A program made the position numbers and the translations under genes. From Jiangella alkaliphila (GTDB lineage: Bacteria; Actinomycetota; Actinomycetes; Jiangellales; Jiangellaceae), in the NCBI RefSeq assembly GCF_900105925.1, contig NZ_LT629791.1:7224001-7288000 (forward strand): DNA of 64,000 bases, in the 5' to 3' direction. Below are positions 8,829 to 16,530 of this stretch, in pieces. The stretch's first letter is position 1. The number at the start of each line of letters is the position of its first letter. The notes beneath the pieces are model-generated. The model was not told where the DNA came from. It saw nothing but the letters and a program-made list of their open reading frames with translations, and did not search any database.

Positions 8829-9356
8829 GTGCTCGACGTCATGCTCGCGTTTCTCGCGAAGGAGCCGTGTCACGGCTACGAACTGTGGACCCGGCTGCAG
8901 CGGTCGCTGGGCCCGCTCGGCGACACGCTCAACACCGGCCAGGTGTACATGACGCTGCGCCGCCTGGAGCGCGCCGAGCTCGTCGAGGTCGAGCGGGTCG
9001 AACGCGAGGCAGCGCTGGACCGGAAGGTGTACACCGCGACCGCCAAGGGCCACGCCCGCGTGCAGGAGTGGCTGTCGAACCACAACTGGGACCGGCAGAC
9101 GGCCACCGAGTTCCACCTCAAGCTGGTGGTCGCGGCCGGCGGGCTGGCCGATCCGGTCCGGCTGATCGAGCTGCAGCGTGTCGAAGTGATCCGCCGCCTC
9201 GGCGACGCGCAGCGGGCGCAGCTGGCGTCGTCGACCGAGCCGACGCCGGCTGTGCTGCTCGAGGGCGCCATCCTGCGGCTGCAGGCCGACCTGGAGTGGC
9301 TCGACGTGTGCCTGCGGCACTGGGAACGGCACGGCGACGAGGCAGGGCCCCCTTGA
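8829..9356 (+). CDS. PadR family transcriptional regulator
   Basis: A 175-residue regulator. Residues about 5-75 form the PadR winged helix, with the usual LAFLAKEPCHGYEL entry and LNTGQVYMTLRRLERAELVE recognition/wing region. Residues about 90-170 are a helical Vir-type dimerisation domain. PadR proteins are usually repressors released by small ligands or stress. It starts at GTG 8829 and its stop codon overlaps the TTG start of the ABC ATPase gene, so it heads a padR-ABC-permease operon and likely controls it. Confidence 0.9.
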   Translation: MLDVMLAFLAKEPCHGYELWTRLQRSLGPLGDTLNTGQVYMTLRRLERAELVEVERVEREAALDRKVYTATAKGHARVQEWLSNHNWDRQTATEFHLKLVVAAGGLADPVRLIELQRVEVIRRLGDAQRAQLASSTEPTPAVLLEGAILRLQADLEWLDVCLRHWERHGDEAGPP

Positions 9357-10156
9357 CGGCCGGCTGCGCGGTCGCCGCACGGCGGCTGACCAAGCACTTC
9401 GGCCGCGGCACCGGGCTGCTGCGCGCCGTCGACGAGGTCGACCTCGAGGTGCACGCGGGCGAGTCCGTCGCGATCGTCGGCGCCAGCGGCTGCGGCAAGT
9501 CCACCCTCTTACGGCTGCTCGGTGGCCTGGACCTGCCCACCTCGGGCGAGGTGCTGATCGCCGGTGAGCGGGTCGACCGGCTGTCCCGGCGCGACCGTGC
9601 CCGGCTGCGCCGCCGCGCGATCGGCTTCGTCTTCCAGGAGTTCCATCTGGTCCCCGAGCTCACCGCCGCGGAGAACGTCGAGCTCCCGGTCCTGCTCGCC
9701 GGCGGGTCCGCGATCGGCGCCCGCAAGGCCGCGATACGACTGCTGGACCGGATGGGGGCGGCCGACCTCGCCGGCCGGCGGCCGGCCGCGCTGTCCGGCG
9801 GTGAGCGGCAGAAGGTGGCCATCGCGCGGGCCCTGGTCAACGAGCCGCTCGTCGTCCTCGCCGACGAGCCCACCGGCAGCCTGGACAGCGCCGCGACCAC
9901 GGAGGTGCTCCGGCTCTTCGGCGACCTGCGGACGGGCGGGCAGACCCTCGTGGTGGTCACCCACGAGGGCCGCGTCGCCGGTACGTCGGACCGCCTGGTG
10001 ACGATGCGCGACGGCGCCCTCGTCAGCGAGGCCCGGCTGACCGTTGGTCCGGCCGGCGGGACCGGCCTGGGCGCCCTGGCCGGTCTCGTCGGTCCTGCCG
10101 GCCTCGCCGATCCGGCCGGCCTCGCCGGTCGCGCCGAGGGTGACGGCGCGCGGTGA
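9353..10156 (+). CDS. ABC transporter ATP-binding protein (MacB/LolD type)
   Basis: A 267-residue ATPase. Visible motifs: Walker A GASGCGKST, Q-loop FVFQEFHLVPEL, ABC signature LSGGERQKVAIARAL, Walker B VVLADEP followed by TGSLDS, and the H-loop VVVTHEG. This sequence class pairs with FtsX/MacB-like permeases that move lipids, peptides or lipoproteins mechanically. The last 40 residues are a Gly/Ala/Leu repeat (GLAGLVGPAGLADPAGLAGR) outside the ATPase fold. Start is TTG 9353, whose TTGA overlaps the padR stop; GAGGCAGGG lies just before it. Its own stop overlaps the permease GTG by 4 nt. Confidence 0.92.
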   Translation: MTAGCAVAARRLTKHFGRGTGLLRAVDEVDLEVHAGESVAIVGASGCGKSTLLRLLGGLDLPTSGEVLIAGERVDRLSRRDRARLRRRAIGFVFQEFHLVPELTAAENVELPVLLAGGSAIGARKAAIRLLDRMGAADLAGRRPAALSGGERQKVAIARALVNEPLVVLADEPTGSLDSAATTEVLRLFGDLRTGGQTLVVVTHEGRVAGTSDRLVTMRDGALVSEARLTVGPAGGTGLGALAGLVGPAGLADPAGLAGRAEGDGAR

Positions 10157-11916
10157 CCGGCCGGCTGCGCGGGCACCTCGTCGCAGTCTGGCGGCTCGCC
10201 CTGCACAGCGTGCTGGGCCGTCCGGGCGGCGCGATCCTGATGGCCGTCGCGATCGCCGCCAGCACCTTCGCGCTCACGCTGGCGCTGATCGTCGACGACG
10301 CCGCCGAGTCGCCGTGGGACGGCACGTTCGCGGCGACCGCGGGCCCGCACGCCGTCGTCCACGCCCTCGATCCGGCCGCGCTGCCGGCCATCACGACGGC
10401 CGCCGGCGTCGCGAGCGTCGGCGGCCCGTTCCCGATGCTGCGCTTCGACGACGTCGCGGGGGCCGGCGACGTGTATGTGGTCGGCCGCGACCGGACGGAC
10501 CCGCCGGTCGACCGTCCCGTGGTCACCGAGGGGACGTGGATCGCGGACGGCGGTCTCGTCGTCGAACGCAGTTTCGCGCGCGCCCGCGGCCTGACCGTCG
10601 GCGACCGGCTGCCGATCGGGCCGAACGGGCTCGAGGTGGTCGGCATTGCCGTCACCAGCGGATGGGCCGCCTACCCCGGGCACCAACCGGCAATGACCTG
10701 GACCACCCGGGCCGAGGCCGGCGCGCTGGCGTCGGCGGCCGGCGAGCGGCGCGTCGTCGCCTCCCTGCGGCTGGACGACCCCGCCGGCGCGGTCGCGTTC
10801 GCCCGCGCGTACGGCGCGACGGACGACGCCGGGCCCCAGGTCGTCCCGTGGGAGCAGTTCCGCAGCGCCTCCACCGCCGACGCCCGGACGATCCGGGTCG
10901 TCCTCGTGACCGGCGCCGTCGCACTGGCGATCCTGACGGCGGCGGCGTCCGTCGTGCTGGTCAGCGGCCGGTTCGCCGAGCAGACCGAGCGCGCCGCCGC
11001 GCTGGCCGCCGTCGGCGCCTCGGCCGGGTTCGGCGCCTTCGTCGTGGTCACCGAGCTGCTGGTGCTCGCGACGGCCGCGGTGCCGCTCGCCGTCGTCGCC
11101 GGCGAGCTCGTGGCGCCGGTGCTGGCGGCCAACGCCGGCGACGCCCTGGAGACGGCCGGCGGTCCCGGCATCGTCGGCGCGCAGACGGGCCTGGCTGCGC
11201 TGGGCGGCCTGGCCACCGCGCTGGTGGCCGCGGTGCCCGCGTACGTGCGCGGCGTGCGGGCGGGCACGAACGGCGCGCTGACCGGCGCCCTGGCCGGCGC
11301 GCCGTCGGCGTCCGGTGGCGCGGCCGCCGCGGTCCGTGCGCCGGCCCGGCTGCCGGCGACGGCGGCGCTCGGCCTCCGGTTCGCCTTCCGGCGCCCGGCG
11401 CGGGCGCTGCTGCCCAGTGCCGGGCTCGCCGTCACCGTCGGCATGGTGGTCGCGGCGCTGACGCTGGAGAGCACGGCCGCGGCCGGCGGCCTGGCCGACG
11501 GCTCCTACCTGCTCGCCGACCTCCGCCGCGTGACGTACGGGCTCGTCGTCGCGCTCGCGGGTCTCGCGGTGGTGAACGGGGTCCTGCTGGCGTGGTCGAC
11601 GGCGCTGGAGTCGCGCCGGACCACGCAGGTGCTGGAGGCGCTCGGCGCGACCCCACGGCAGACGACGACCGTGCTGGTCGTGGCGCAGGCGCTGCCGGCG
11701 GCCGTCGCGGCGCTCGTCGGCATCCCGCTCGGGATGGGGCTGCTCCGGCTGCTGTTCCAGCTCAACGGCGGCGACGCCGCGGACGTCGTCGCGCCGCCGG
11801 CCGGGTGGCTGGCGGCGGCCGTCCCGGCGACGGTGCTGGTCACCGTGCTGATCAGCGCGGCCGCCATCCGACTCACGCCCAGCGCGTCCGGCGTATCGGC
11901 GCTGGGCTCGCCCTGA
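10153..11916 (+). CDS. FtsX-like ABC transporter permease
   Basis: A 587-residue membrane protein, partner of the ATPase just upstream (GTGA overlap). It has a first membrane helix (about residues 27-48), a large extracytoplasmic domain (about 50-245), a first FtsX block of three helices (about 250-365), a short link, then a second set of helices (about 410-580) ending in a second FtsX-like block. This is the duplicated-FtsX layout of exporters linked to envelope stress or peptide resistance. No substrate can be named. The PadR-ABC-permease order resembles stress-inducible exporters. Confidence 0.88.
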   Translation: MTGRLRGHLVAVWRLALHSVLGRPGGAILMAVAIAASTFALTLALIVDDAAESPWDGTFAATAGPHAVVHALDPAALPAITTAAGVASVGGPFPMLRFDDVAGAGDVYVVGRDRTDPPVDRPVVTEGTWIADGGLVVERSFARARGLTVGDRLPIGPNGLEVVGIAVTSGWAAYPGHQPAMTWTTRAEAGALASAAGERRVVASLRLDDPAGAVAFARAYGATDDAGPQVVPWEQFRSASTADARTIRVVLVTGAVALAILTAAASVVLVSGRFAEQTERAAALAAVGASAGFGAFVVVTELLVLATAAVPLAVVAGELVAPVLAANAGDALETAGGPGIVGAQTGLAALGGLATALVAAVPAYVRGVRAGTNGALTGALAGAPSASGGAAAAVRAPARLPATAALGLRFAFRRPARALLPSAGLAVTVGMVVAALTLESTAAAGGLADGSYLLADLRRVTYGLVVALAGLAVVNGVLLAWSTALESRRTTQVLEALGATPRQTTTVLVVAQALPAAVAALVGIPLGMGLLRLLFQLNGGDAADVVAPPAGWLAAAVPATVLVTVLISAAAIRLTPSASGVSALGSP

Positions 11917-11928
11917 CCCGAACCCACG

Positions 11929-12624
11929 ATGGAGTCGACCGTGCCCGAGACCTCTGCCGCCCGGCCGCGACCGGACACCGTCCAGCGCTACGGCCGCGCC
12001 GCCCGCTGGCTGCACGTGTGGGTCTACCTGACCGTGCTGACGCTGCTGGCCACCGGCTGGTGGTTCGTCCTGTACGGCTACCACCGGCCGACGCTCGCCG
12101 CCAGGCTGCTCGGCCAGCCCGACATGACGATCCACCAGGTGGCCGGCTACCTGCTGACCGCCGTGCTGCTCGGGTGGGCGGTGTTCGGGCCGCGCGGCAT
12201 CGCGGCGTTCGTCCGGCACACGCTGCGCTACCGCCGCGGTGACGGCCGGTGGCTCGCCGACTGGCCGAAGGCGGCCGTCACCGGCCGGTTCGGCGGTCAC
12301 GACGGCCACTTCGACCCGGGTCAGCGCCTCGCCAACATCGTCATGGTGGTGGCGCTGCTCGTCCTCGTGCTCACCGGCCTCGGGCTGACGCTGCTGCCCA
12401 GCGACGCGCTCAGCGGGAGCATGCTGCTGATCCACGAGTGGTCGACCTTCGCGCTGACACCCGTGATCGTCGGGCACATCATCGTCGCGGCGGGGGTCCT
12501 CCCCGGCTACCGGGGCGTCTGGCGGTCGATGCACCTGGGCGGGCGGCTGCGCACCGACGTCGCACAGCGGCTCTGGCCGGGCTGGCTGCGCGAGCAGCAG
12601 GACTCCGACGAGCCGCGGCGCTGA
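11929..12624 (+). CDS. Cytochrome b/b6-type (formate dehydrogenase gamma-like) membrane protein
   Basis: A 231-residue protein with four membrane helices and histidines placed for two b-type haems: ARWLHVW, MTIHQVAGY, LLIHEWSTF and VIVGHIIVA. This fits the cytochrome b561/Ni-Fe hydrogenase b/FdnI superfamily, which passes electrons between quinones and a partner oxidoreductase. No partner oxidoreductase or molybdopterin gene is nearby, so the donor is unknown. It follows the permease by 12 bp and is likely in the padR operon. Start ATG 11929. It ends 2 bp before the convergent ftsX stop, leaving no room for a separate terminator. Confidence 0.85.
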   Translation: MESTVPETSAARPRPDTVQRYGRAARWLHVWVYLTVLTLLATGWWFVLYGYHRPTLAARLLGQPDMTIHQVAGYLLTAVLLGWAVFGPRGIAAFVRHTLRYRRGDGRWLADWPKAAVTGRFGGHDGHFDPGQRLANIVMVVALLVLVLTGLGLTLLPSDALSGSMLLIHEWSTFALTPVIVGHIIVAAGVLPGYRGVWRSMHLGGRLRTDVAQRLWPGWLREQQDSDEPRR

Positions 12625-12626
12625 GG

Positions 12627-13532
12627 CTAGACGCGCAGGTAGCGGCGGAGGGTGACGAAGGACGCCAGCATCGAGAACACCACGCCGGCCACCAGGAGCC
12701 ATGGCGTCGCGGACCAGACGTCGGCGCTGTCGACCCAGGAGGTGAACTGGAGGTTGGGCGCGATGAAGCGGCCGACGATGAGCTCGACGCCGACAAACAG
12801 GGCGACGACGCCCAGCAACGAGCCGAGCAGGCCGGCGATCGCCGCCTCCAGGATGAACGGCAGCTGGATGTAGAAGTTCGACGCGCCGACCAGGCGCATG
12901 ATGCCGGTCTCGCGGCGGCGGTTGAACGCGGCCAGCCGGATCGTGTTACCGATCAGCAGGACCGCCGCGATGATCTGGATGACGGTGATCGCGAACGCCA
13001 CCAGTTGAAAGCCGTCGAGGGTGCGGAACAGTGGTTCGAGCAGCTGCCGTTGGTCGGTGACCTCCTGCACGCCCGGCAGGCCGGACACAGCCGAGACGAC
13101 GCCGTCGTACTCCTCGGGATCCTGCAGCGCGACGCGGAAGGACTCGGGGAGCTGGTCGGGCGTGATGATGCCGCCGATGTCGGAGTCGTCGAACTGCTCG
13201 CTGAACCGCTCGAACGCCTGCTCCTGGTTCTCGTAGAAGACCTCGTCGACCTCGGGGTGCGACTCCAGCGTCTGCCGGATGGTGTCGCGCTGCGCGTCGG
13301 TGACGGCACCGTCGGCGCAGCCGGCCCCGGTCGCGAACTCGTTGCACATGAACACCGAGATCTCGATGCGGTCGTACCAGTAGCCCTTGGTGGTGTCGGC
13401 CTGGGACCGGATCAACAGGCCCGCGCCCAGCATCGCGATGGAGATGGCCACCACGATGACGAGGGCGATGGTCATCGTCAGGTTGCGGCGCAGGCCGGTC
13501 GTGATCTCGGACAGGACGTACTGGAAGCGCAT
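12627..13532 (-). CDS. ftsX: Cell division protein FtsX (permease-like)
   Basis: A 301-residue protein with the FtsX plan: N-terminal cytoplasmic segment and first helix (MTIALVIVVAISIAMLGAGLL), an extracytoplasmic loop (about residues 50-165) with a cysteine pair (CNEFATGAGC), then three C-terminal helices. The short RLAAFNRRRETGIMRLVGAS cytoplasmic segment is the conserved coupling region contacted by FtsE. FtsX passes FtsE ATPase activity to peptidoglycan hydrolases at the septum. ATG 13532 has GGAAG upstream. It follows ftsE by 39 bp. Confidence 0.96.
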   Translation of the reverse strand: MRFQYVLSEITTGLRRNLTMTIALVIVVAISIAMLGAGLLIRSQADTTKGYWYDRIEISVFMCNEFATGAGCADGAVTDAQRDTIRQTLESHPEVDEVFYENQEQAFERFSEQFDDSDIGGIITPDQLPESFRVALQDPEEYDGVVSAVSGLPGVQEVTDQRQLLEPLFRTLDGFQLVAFAITVIQIIAAVLLIGNTIRLAAFNRRRETGIMRLVGASNFYIQLPFILEAAIAGLLGSLLGVVALFVGVELIVGRFIAPNLQFTSWVDSADVWSATPWLLVAGVVFSMLASFVTLRRYLRV

Positions 13533-13571
13533 GGTTTCTTCCGGGTCGGCGGGTCGGGACGAAGGGCGGCG

Positions 13572-14261
13572 TCAGCGGGTGTAGCCGTAGACGCCGCGCG
13601 ACTGGTCGCGGACCAGCTTGCCGTGCTCGAGCTCGATGACGCGCTTGCGCATCTGGTCGACGATGGACTGGTCGTGGGTGGCCATGACCACGGTGGTGCC
13701 CGTGCGGTTGATGCGGTCGAGCAGCTTCATGATGCCGACGCTGGTGCCCGGGTCGAGGTTTCCGGTGGGCTCGTCGGCCAGCAGGATCAGCGGCCGGTTG
13801 ACGAACGCGCGGGCGACGGCGACCCGCTGCTGCTCACCACCGGAGAGCTGGTCGGGCAGCCGGTCCTCCTTGCCGTCCAGGCCGACGAGCTCGAGGACGG
13901 CGGGGACGTCGCGGTTGATCTGGCGGCGCGGCTTGCCGATGACCTGCAGCGCGAACGCGATGTTCTCGAACACCGTCTTGTTCGGCAGCAGCCGGAAGTC
14001 CTGGAACACCGTGCCGATGCGGCGGCGCAGGTGCGGGACCTTCCAGTTCGACAGGCGGTGGAGGTCCTTGCCGGCGACGCGGATGCGGCCCGCCGTCGGC
14101 TTCTCCTCGCGCAGCGTCATCCGCAGGAAGGTCGACTTGCCGGACCCGGACGGCCCGACGAGGAAGACGAACTCGCCCTTCTCGATCTCCAGGGTCAGGC
14201 TCTCGAGCGCCGCCTGGTTCTGCGTCGGGTACAACTTGCTGACGTTGTCGAAAAGGATCAC
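13572..14261 (-). CDS. ftsE: Cell division ATP-binding protein FtsE
   Basis: A 229-residue ATPase, the exact usual length of actinobacterial FtsE when GTG 14261 is used (protein begins with the FtsE-typical [11 protein letters not shown]). GAGG lies 7-10 nt upstream. Motifs: Walker [11 protein letters not shown]-loop [15 protein letters not shown], signature [15 protein letters not shown], Walker [15 protein letters not shown] and H-loop VVMATHD. It forms the membrane complex with FtsX and links ATP hydrolysis to septal wall remodelling. An ATG at 14366 is in frame but its 35-residue extension is not family-like. Confidence 0.97.
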   Translation of the reverse strand: MILFDNVSKLYPTQNQAALESLTLEIEKGEFVFLVGPSGSGKSTFLRMTLREEKPTAGRIRVAGKDLHRLSNWKVPHLRRRIGTVFQDFRLLPNKTVFENIAFALQVIGKPRRQINRDVPAVLELVGLDGKEDRLPDQLSGGEQQRVAVARAFVNRPLILLADEPTGNLDPGTSVGIMKLLDRINRTGTTVVMATHDQSIVDQMRKRVIELEHGKLVRDQSRGVYGYTR

Positions 14262-14409
14262 GATGCCTCGCCGATGTGGATGTGAGACGCTCCCGCGATG
14301 GCCCTGACCGCCTGAAGCTCGTCTGTGAGTGTACGTCCGGATGTGACCGCACGCTGGGAGAACCAACGCGGCGTGGCGCCTCGAAGGTTCCCGTAGGGCT
14401 TCAGTGGGC

Positions 14410-15528
14410 TCACTGCGCCTCGGCCTGCTCCTGCTGCTTGCGCCAGCGGATGCCGGCCTCCAGGAAGTCGTCGATCTGCCCGTCGAACACCGACTGGGGG
14501 TTGCCGACCTCGTGCTCGGTGCGCAGGTCCTTCACCATCTGGTACGGGTGCAGGACGTAGGAGCGCATCTGGTCGCCCCACGACGCCTTGACGTCGCCGG
14601 CCATCTCCTTCTTCTGCGCCTGTTCCTGCTCGCGCTGCAGGAGGAGCAGCCGGGACTGCAGGACGCGCATGGCGGCGGCGCGGTTCTGGATCTGCGACTT
14701 CTCGTTCTGCATCGACACGACGAGGCCGGTCGGGAGGTGGGTGATGCGGACGGCGGAGTCGGTGGTGTTGACGCTCTGCCCGCCGGGCCCGGACGACCGG
14801 AACACGTCGATGCGGATGTCCGTCTCGGGGATCTCGACGTGGTCGGTGGTCTCGATCAGCGGGATCACCTCGACCGCCGCGAACGACGTCTGCCGGCGGC
14901 CCTGGTTGTCGAACGGCGAGATGCGCACCAGCCGGTGCGTGCCCGCCTCGACGGACAGCGTCCCGAACGCGAACGGCGCCTTGACCTCGAACGTCGCCGA
15001 CTTCAGGCCGGCCTCTTCGGCATAGGAGGTGTCGAGGACCTCGGTCTTGTAGCCGTGCCGCTCGGCCCAGCGCAGGTACATGCGCAGCAGCATCTCCGCG
15101 AAGTCCGCGGCGTCGACGCCGCCGGCGCCGGACCGGATCGTCACGACCGCCTCGCGCTCGTCGTACTCGCCGGACAGCAGCGTGCGGATCTCGAGGTCGG
15201 AGATCACCCGGCGGAGCTCGTCGATCTCGCGCTCCACCTCGGCCATCGCGTCGGCGTCGGCCTCGTCGCGGCCCAGCTCGACCATGACCGGGAGGTCCTC
15301 GATGCGCTGGCGCAGCTCGGTGACCTTGCGCACCTCGGCCTGCAGATACGACAGCTGGCTCGTGACCTGCTGCGCCTGTTCGACGTCGTCCCACAGGTCC
15401 GGAGCGGCCGCGTGCGCCTCGAGGTCGGTGATGCGCTCGCGCATCTTCTCCGGGTCGAGGACGTTCTCGATGCTGGCCAGGGTCTGCGAGAGTTCCGCGA
15501 TCTCGGCGTCTATGTCACGTGCTGCCAC
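14410..15528 (-). CDS. prfB: Peptide chain release factor 2
   Basis: RF2 ends translation at UGA and UAA. The 372-residue protein shows the stop-codon reading motif SPF ([16 protein letters not shown]) and the catalytic GGQ ([17 protein letters not shown]). The N-terminal helical domain (residues 1-110) includes the [15 protein letters not shown] region. The frame is continuous, so there is no programmed frameshift as in E. coli. Start GTG 15528 gives the family length; a TTG at 15537 is possible, and neither has a clear ribosome site. It precedes ftsE by about 150 bp, the usual actinobacterial order. Confidence 0.97.
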   Translation of the reverse strand: MAARDIDAEIAELSQTLASIENVLDPEKMRERITDLEAHAAAPDLWDDVEQAQQVTSQLSYLQAEVRKVTELRQRIEDLPVMVELGRDEADADAMAEVEREIDELRRVISDLEIRTLLSGEYDEREAVVTIRSGAGGVDAADFAEMLLRMYLRWAERHGYKTEVLDTSYAEEAGLKSATFEVKAPFAFGTLSVEAGTHRLVRISPFDNQGRRQTSFAAVEVIPLIETTDHVEIPETDIRIDVFRSSGPGGQSVNTTDSAVRITHLPTGLVVSMQNEKSQIQNRAAAMRVLQSRLLLLQREQEQAQKKEMAGDVKASWGDQMRSYVLHPYQMVKDLRTEHEVGNPQSVFDGQIDDFLEAGIRWRKQQEQAEAQ

Positions 15529-15586
15529 GTCGCACAAGGGTACGCGCTCCAGCGGCCCGGACCCGAACGACCGCGCCCGGCGGGGC

Positions 15587-16363
15587 TCAGGCGGGGCCCG
15601 GCGGGCCCGGCTCGGGCAGGCCGGAGACCTTGGCGACCAGCCGGATGCTCGAGTCGAAGATGGCGTCGCGCAGCTCGTCGGGGAGGAAGTCGAGGTGGCC
15701 GTAGGCCTCGAGGCTGGCGAAGCCGTGCAGGCTCGCCCAGCAGTGCAGCATGGCCTGGAAGGTCTCCGGCGGCACCGGCGGGCCGTCGGTCAGCATGTCC
15801 TTCTGCTCGTGGTGCCCGGCCAGCATCCGGGCGAGGCTGCCGTCGTCGTCGGTGAGCATGGGGCGGCCCAGGACGCCGGCCTGCGCGGCCTCGTAGAACA
15901 GCGACTTGAGCTGCGCCATCGCCCGCCGCGCCGCCTCGGTCGTCGGGCCCTCCTCGGGGGCCTGGTAGCCGGGGACGGGCAGGCCGAGGATCAGTGCGAA
16001 CCGCTGCGGCTCGTCGCGTGCCCAGTGGCGGTACGACTGCGCGACGGCGACGAACCGCCCCCCGGCATCGTCGACGGGCACCACGTCGCGTGCCTGCGCG
16101 ACCGCCTGCCCGAGATCGTCATAGGCGTCGACGATCAGCGCCGTGAGCAGTTCGTCGCGGTCGGCGAAGTAGCGGTACAGAGCCGGCGCCGTCATGCCCA
16201 TGAGCCGGGCGATGTCGGAGAACCGGAAATCGGTCGTGCCCTGCTCGCGCATCAGACCCATCGCGGTCTGCTTGATCTCCTCGATCGTCGCGGCGCGAGC
16301 GCGTTCTCGCCGGGACGGCGGCCGCTCCGGCTCGCGGCCCGGCTCCGAGATCTGGCCTACCAC
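15587..16363 (-). CDS. TetR family transcriptional regulator
   Basis: A 258-residue repressor. A basic N-terminal tail precedes the TetR helix-turn-helix (about residues 25-75; [31 protein letters not shown]). The rest is a WHG-type ligand-binding domain ([16 protein letters not shown]). An excellent ribosome site, AAGGAGGTG, lies 7 nt before GTG 16363. It is divergent from an MmpL transporter gene with two palindromes between them, the classic setup of a repressor that controls its neighbouring exporter and itself. Confidence 0.93.
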   Translation of the reverse strand: MVGQISEPGREPERPPSRRERARAATIEEIKQTAMGLMREQGTTDFRFSDIARLMGMTAPALYRYFADRDELLTALIVDAYDDLGQAVAQARDVVPVDDAGGRFVAVAQSYRHWARDEPQRFALILGLPVPGYQAPEEGPTTEAARRAMAQLKSLFYEAAQAGVLGRPMLTDDDGSLARMLAGHHEQKDMLTDGPPVPPETFQAMLHCWASLHGFASLEAYGHLDFLPDELRDAIFDSSIRLVAKVSGLPEPGPPGPA

Positions 16364-16412
16364 CTGCGCCCACCTCCTTGTGTGCCCCGATGGCTGTGTT
16401 CCCTCGATACGG

Positions 16413-16441
16413 CGATGCGTGAAGCATCGTCACAGATGTGA
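16413..16441. promoter_or_regulatory. Two adjacent palindromes, candidate TetR operators
   Basis: CGATGC-GTGAA-GCATCG (16413-16429) is directly followed by TCACA-GA-TGTGA (16430-16441). Both contain GTGAAG as a direct repeat 19 bp apart. They abut the -35 element of the mmpL promoter, where a repressor would block RNA polymerase. Binding by the adjacent TetR protein is inferred. Confidence 0.6.
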
Positions 16442-16447
16442 AGACTC

Positions 16448-16477
16448 TTGACAAGTTTAGCCGCATCGTGTTTGTTA
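16448..16477 (+). promoter_or_regulatory. Probable promoter of the second mmpL gene
   Basis: A perfect TTGACA at 16448-16453 is followed, after 17-18 bp, by TTTGTT/TTGTTA as a weak -10. It lies just downstream of the two palindromes and about 55 bp before ATG 16531. Confidence 0.5.
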
Positions 16478-16530
16478 TGTCGAGTAACGGTCATGACGCC
16501 ACGTCACGTAACGCACCGAGGGGCAGCACG

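Noticed and set aside
9118-12702. Very long open frame on the minus strand opposite the padR-ABC-permease-cytochrome genes
   Set aside because: It is rich in Arg, Gly, Gln and Asp with no domain motif, and it mirrors the GC-rich third positions of the real plus-strand genes.
14410-15528. Programmed frameshift in prfB
   Set aside because: The frame is continuous from start to stop, with no internal UGA.
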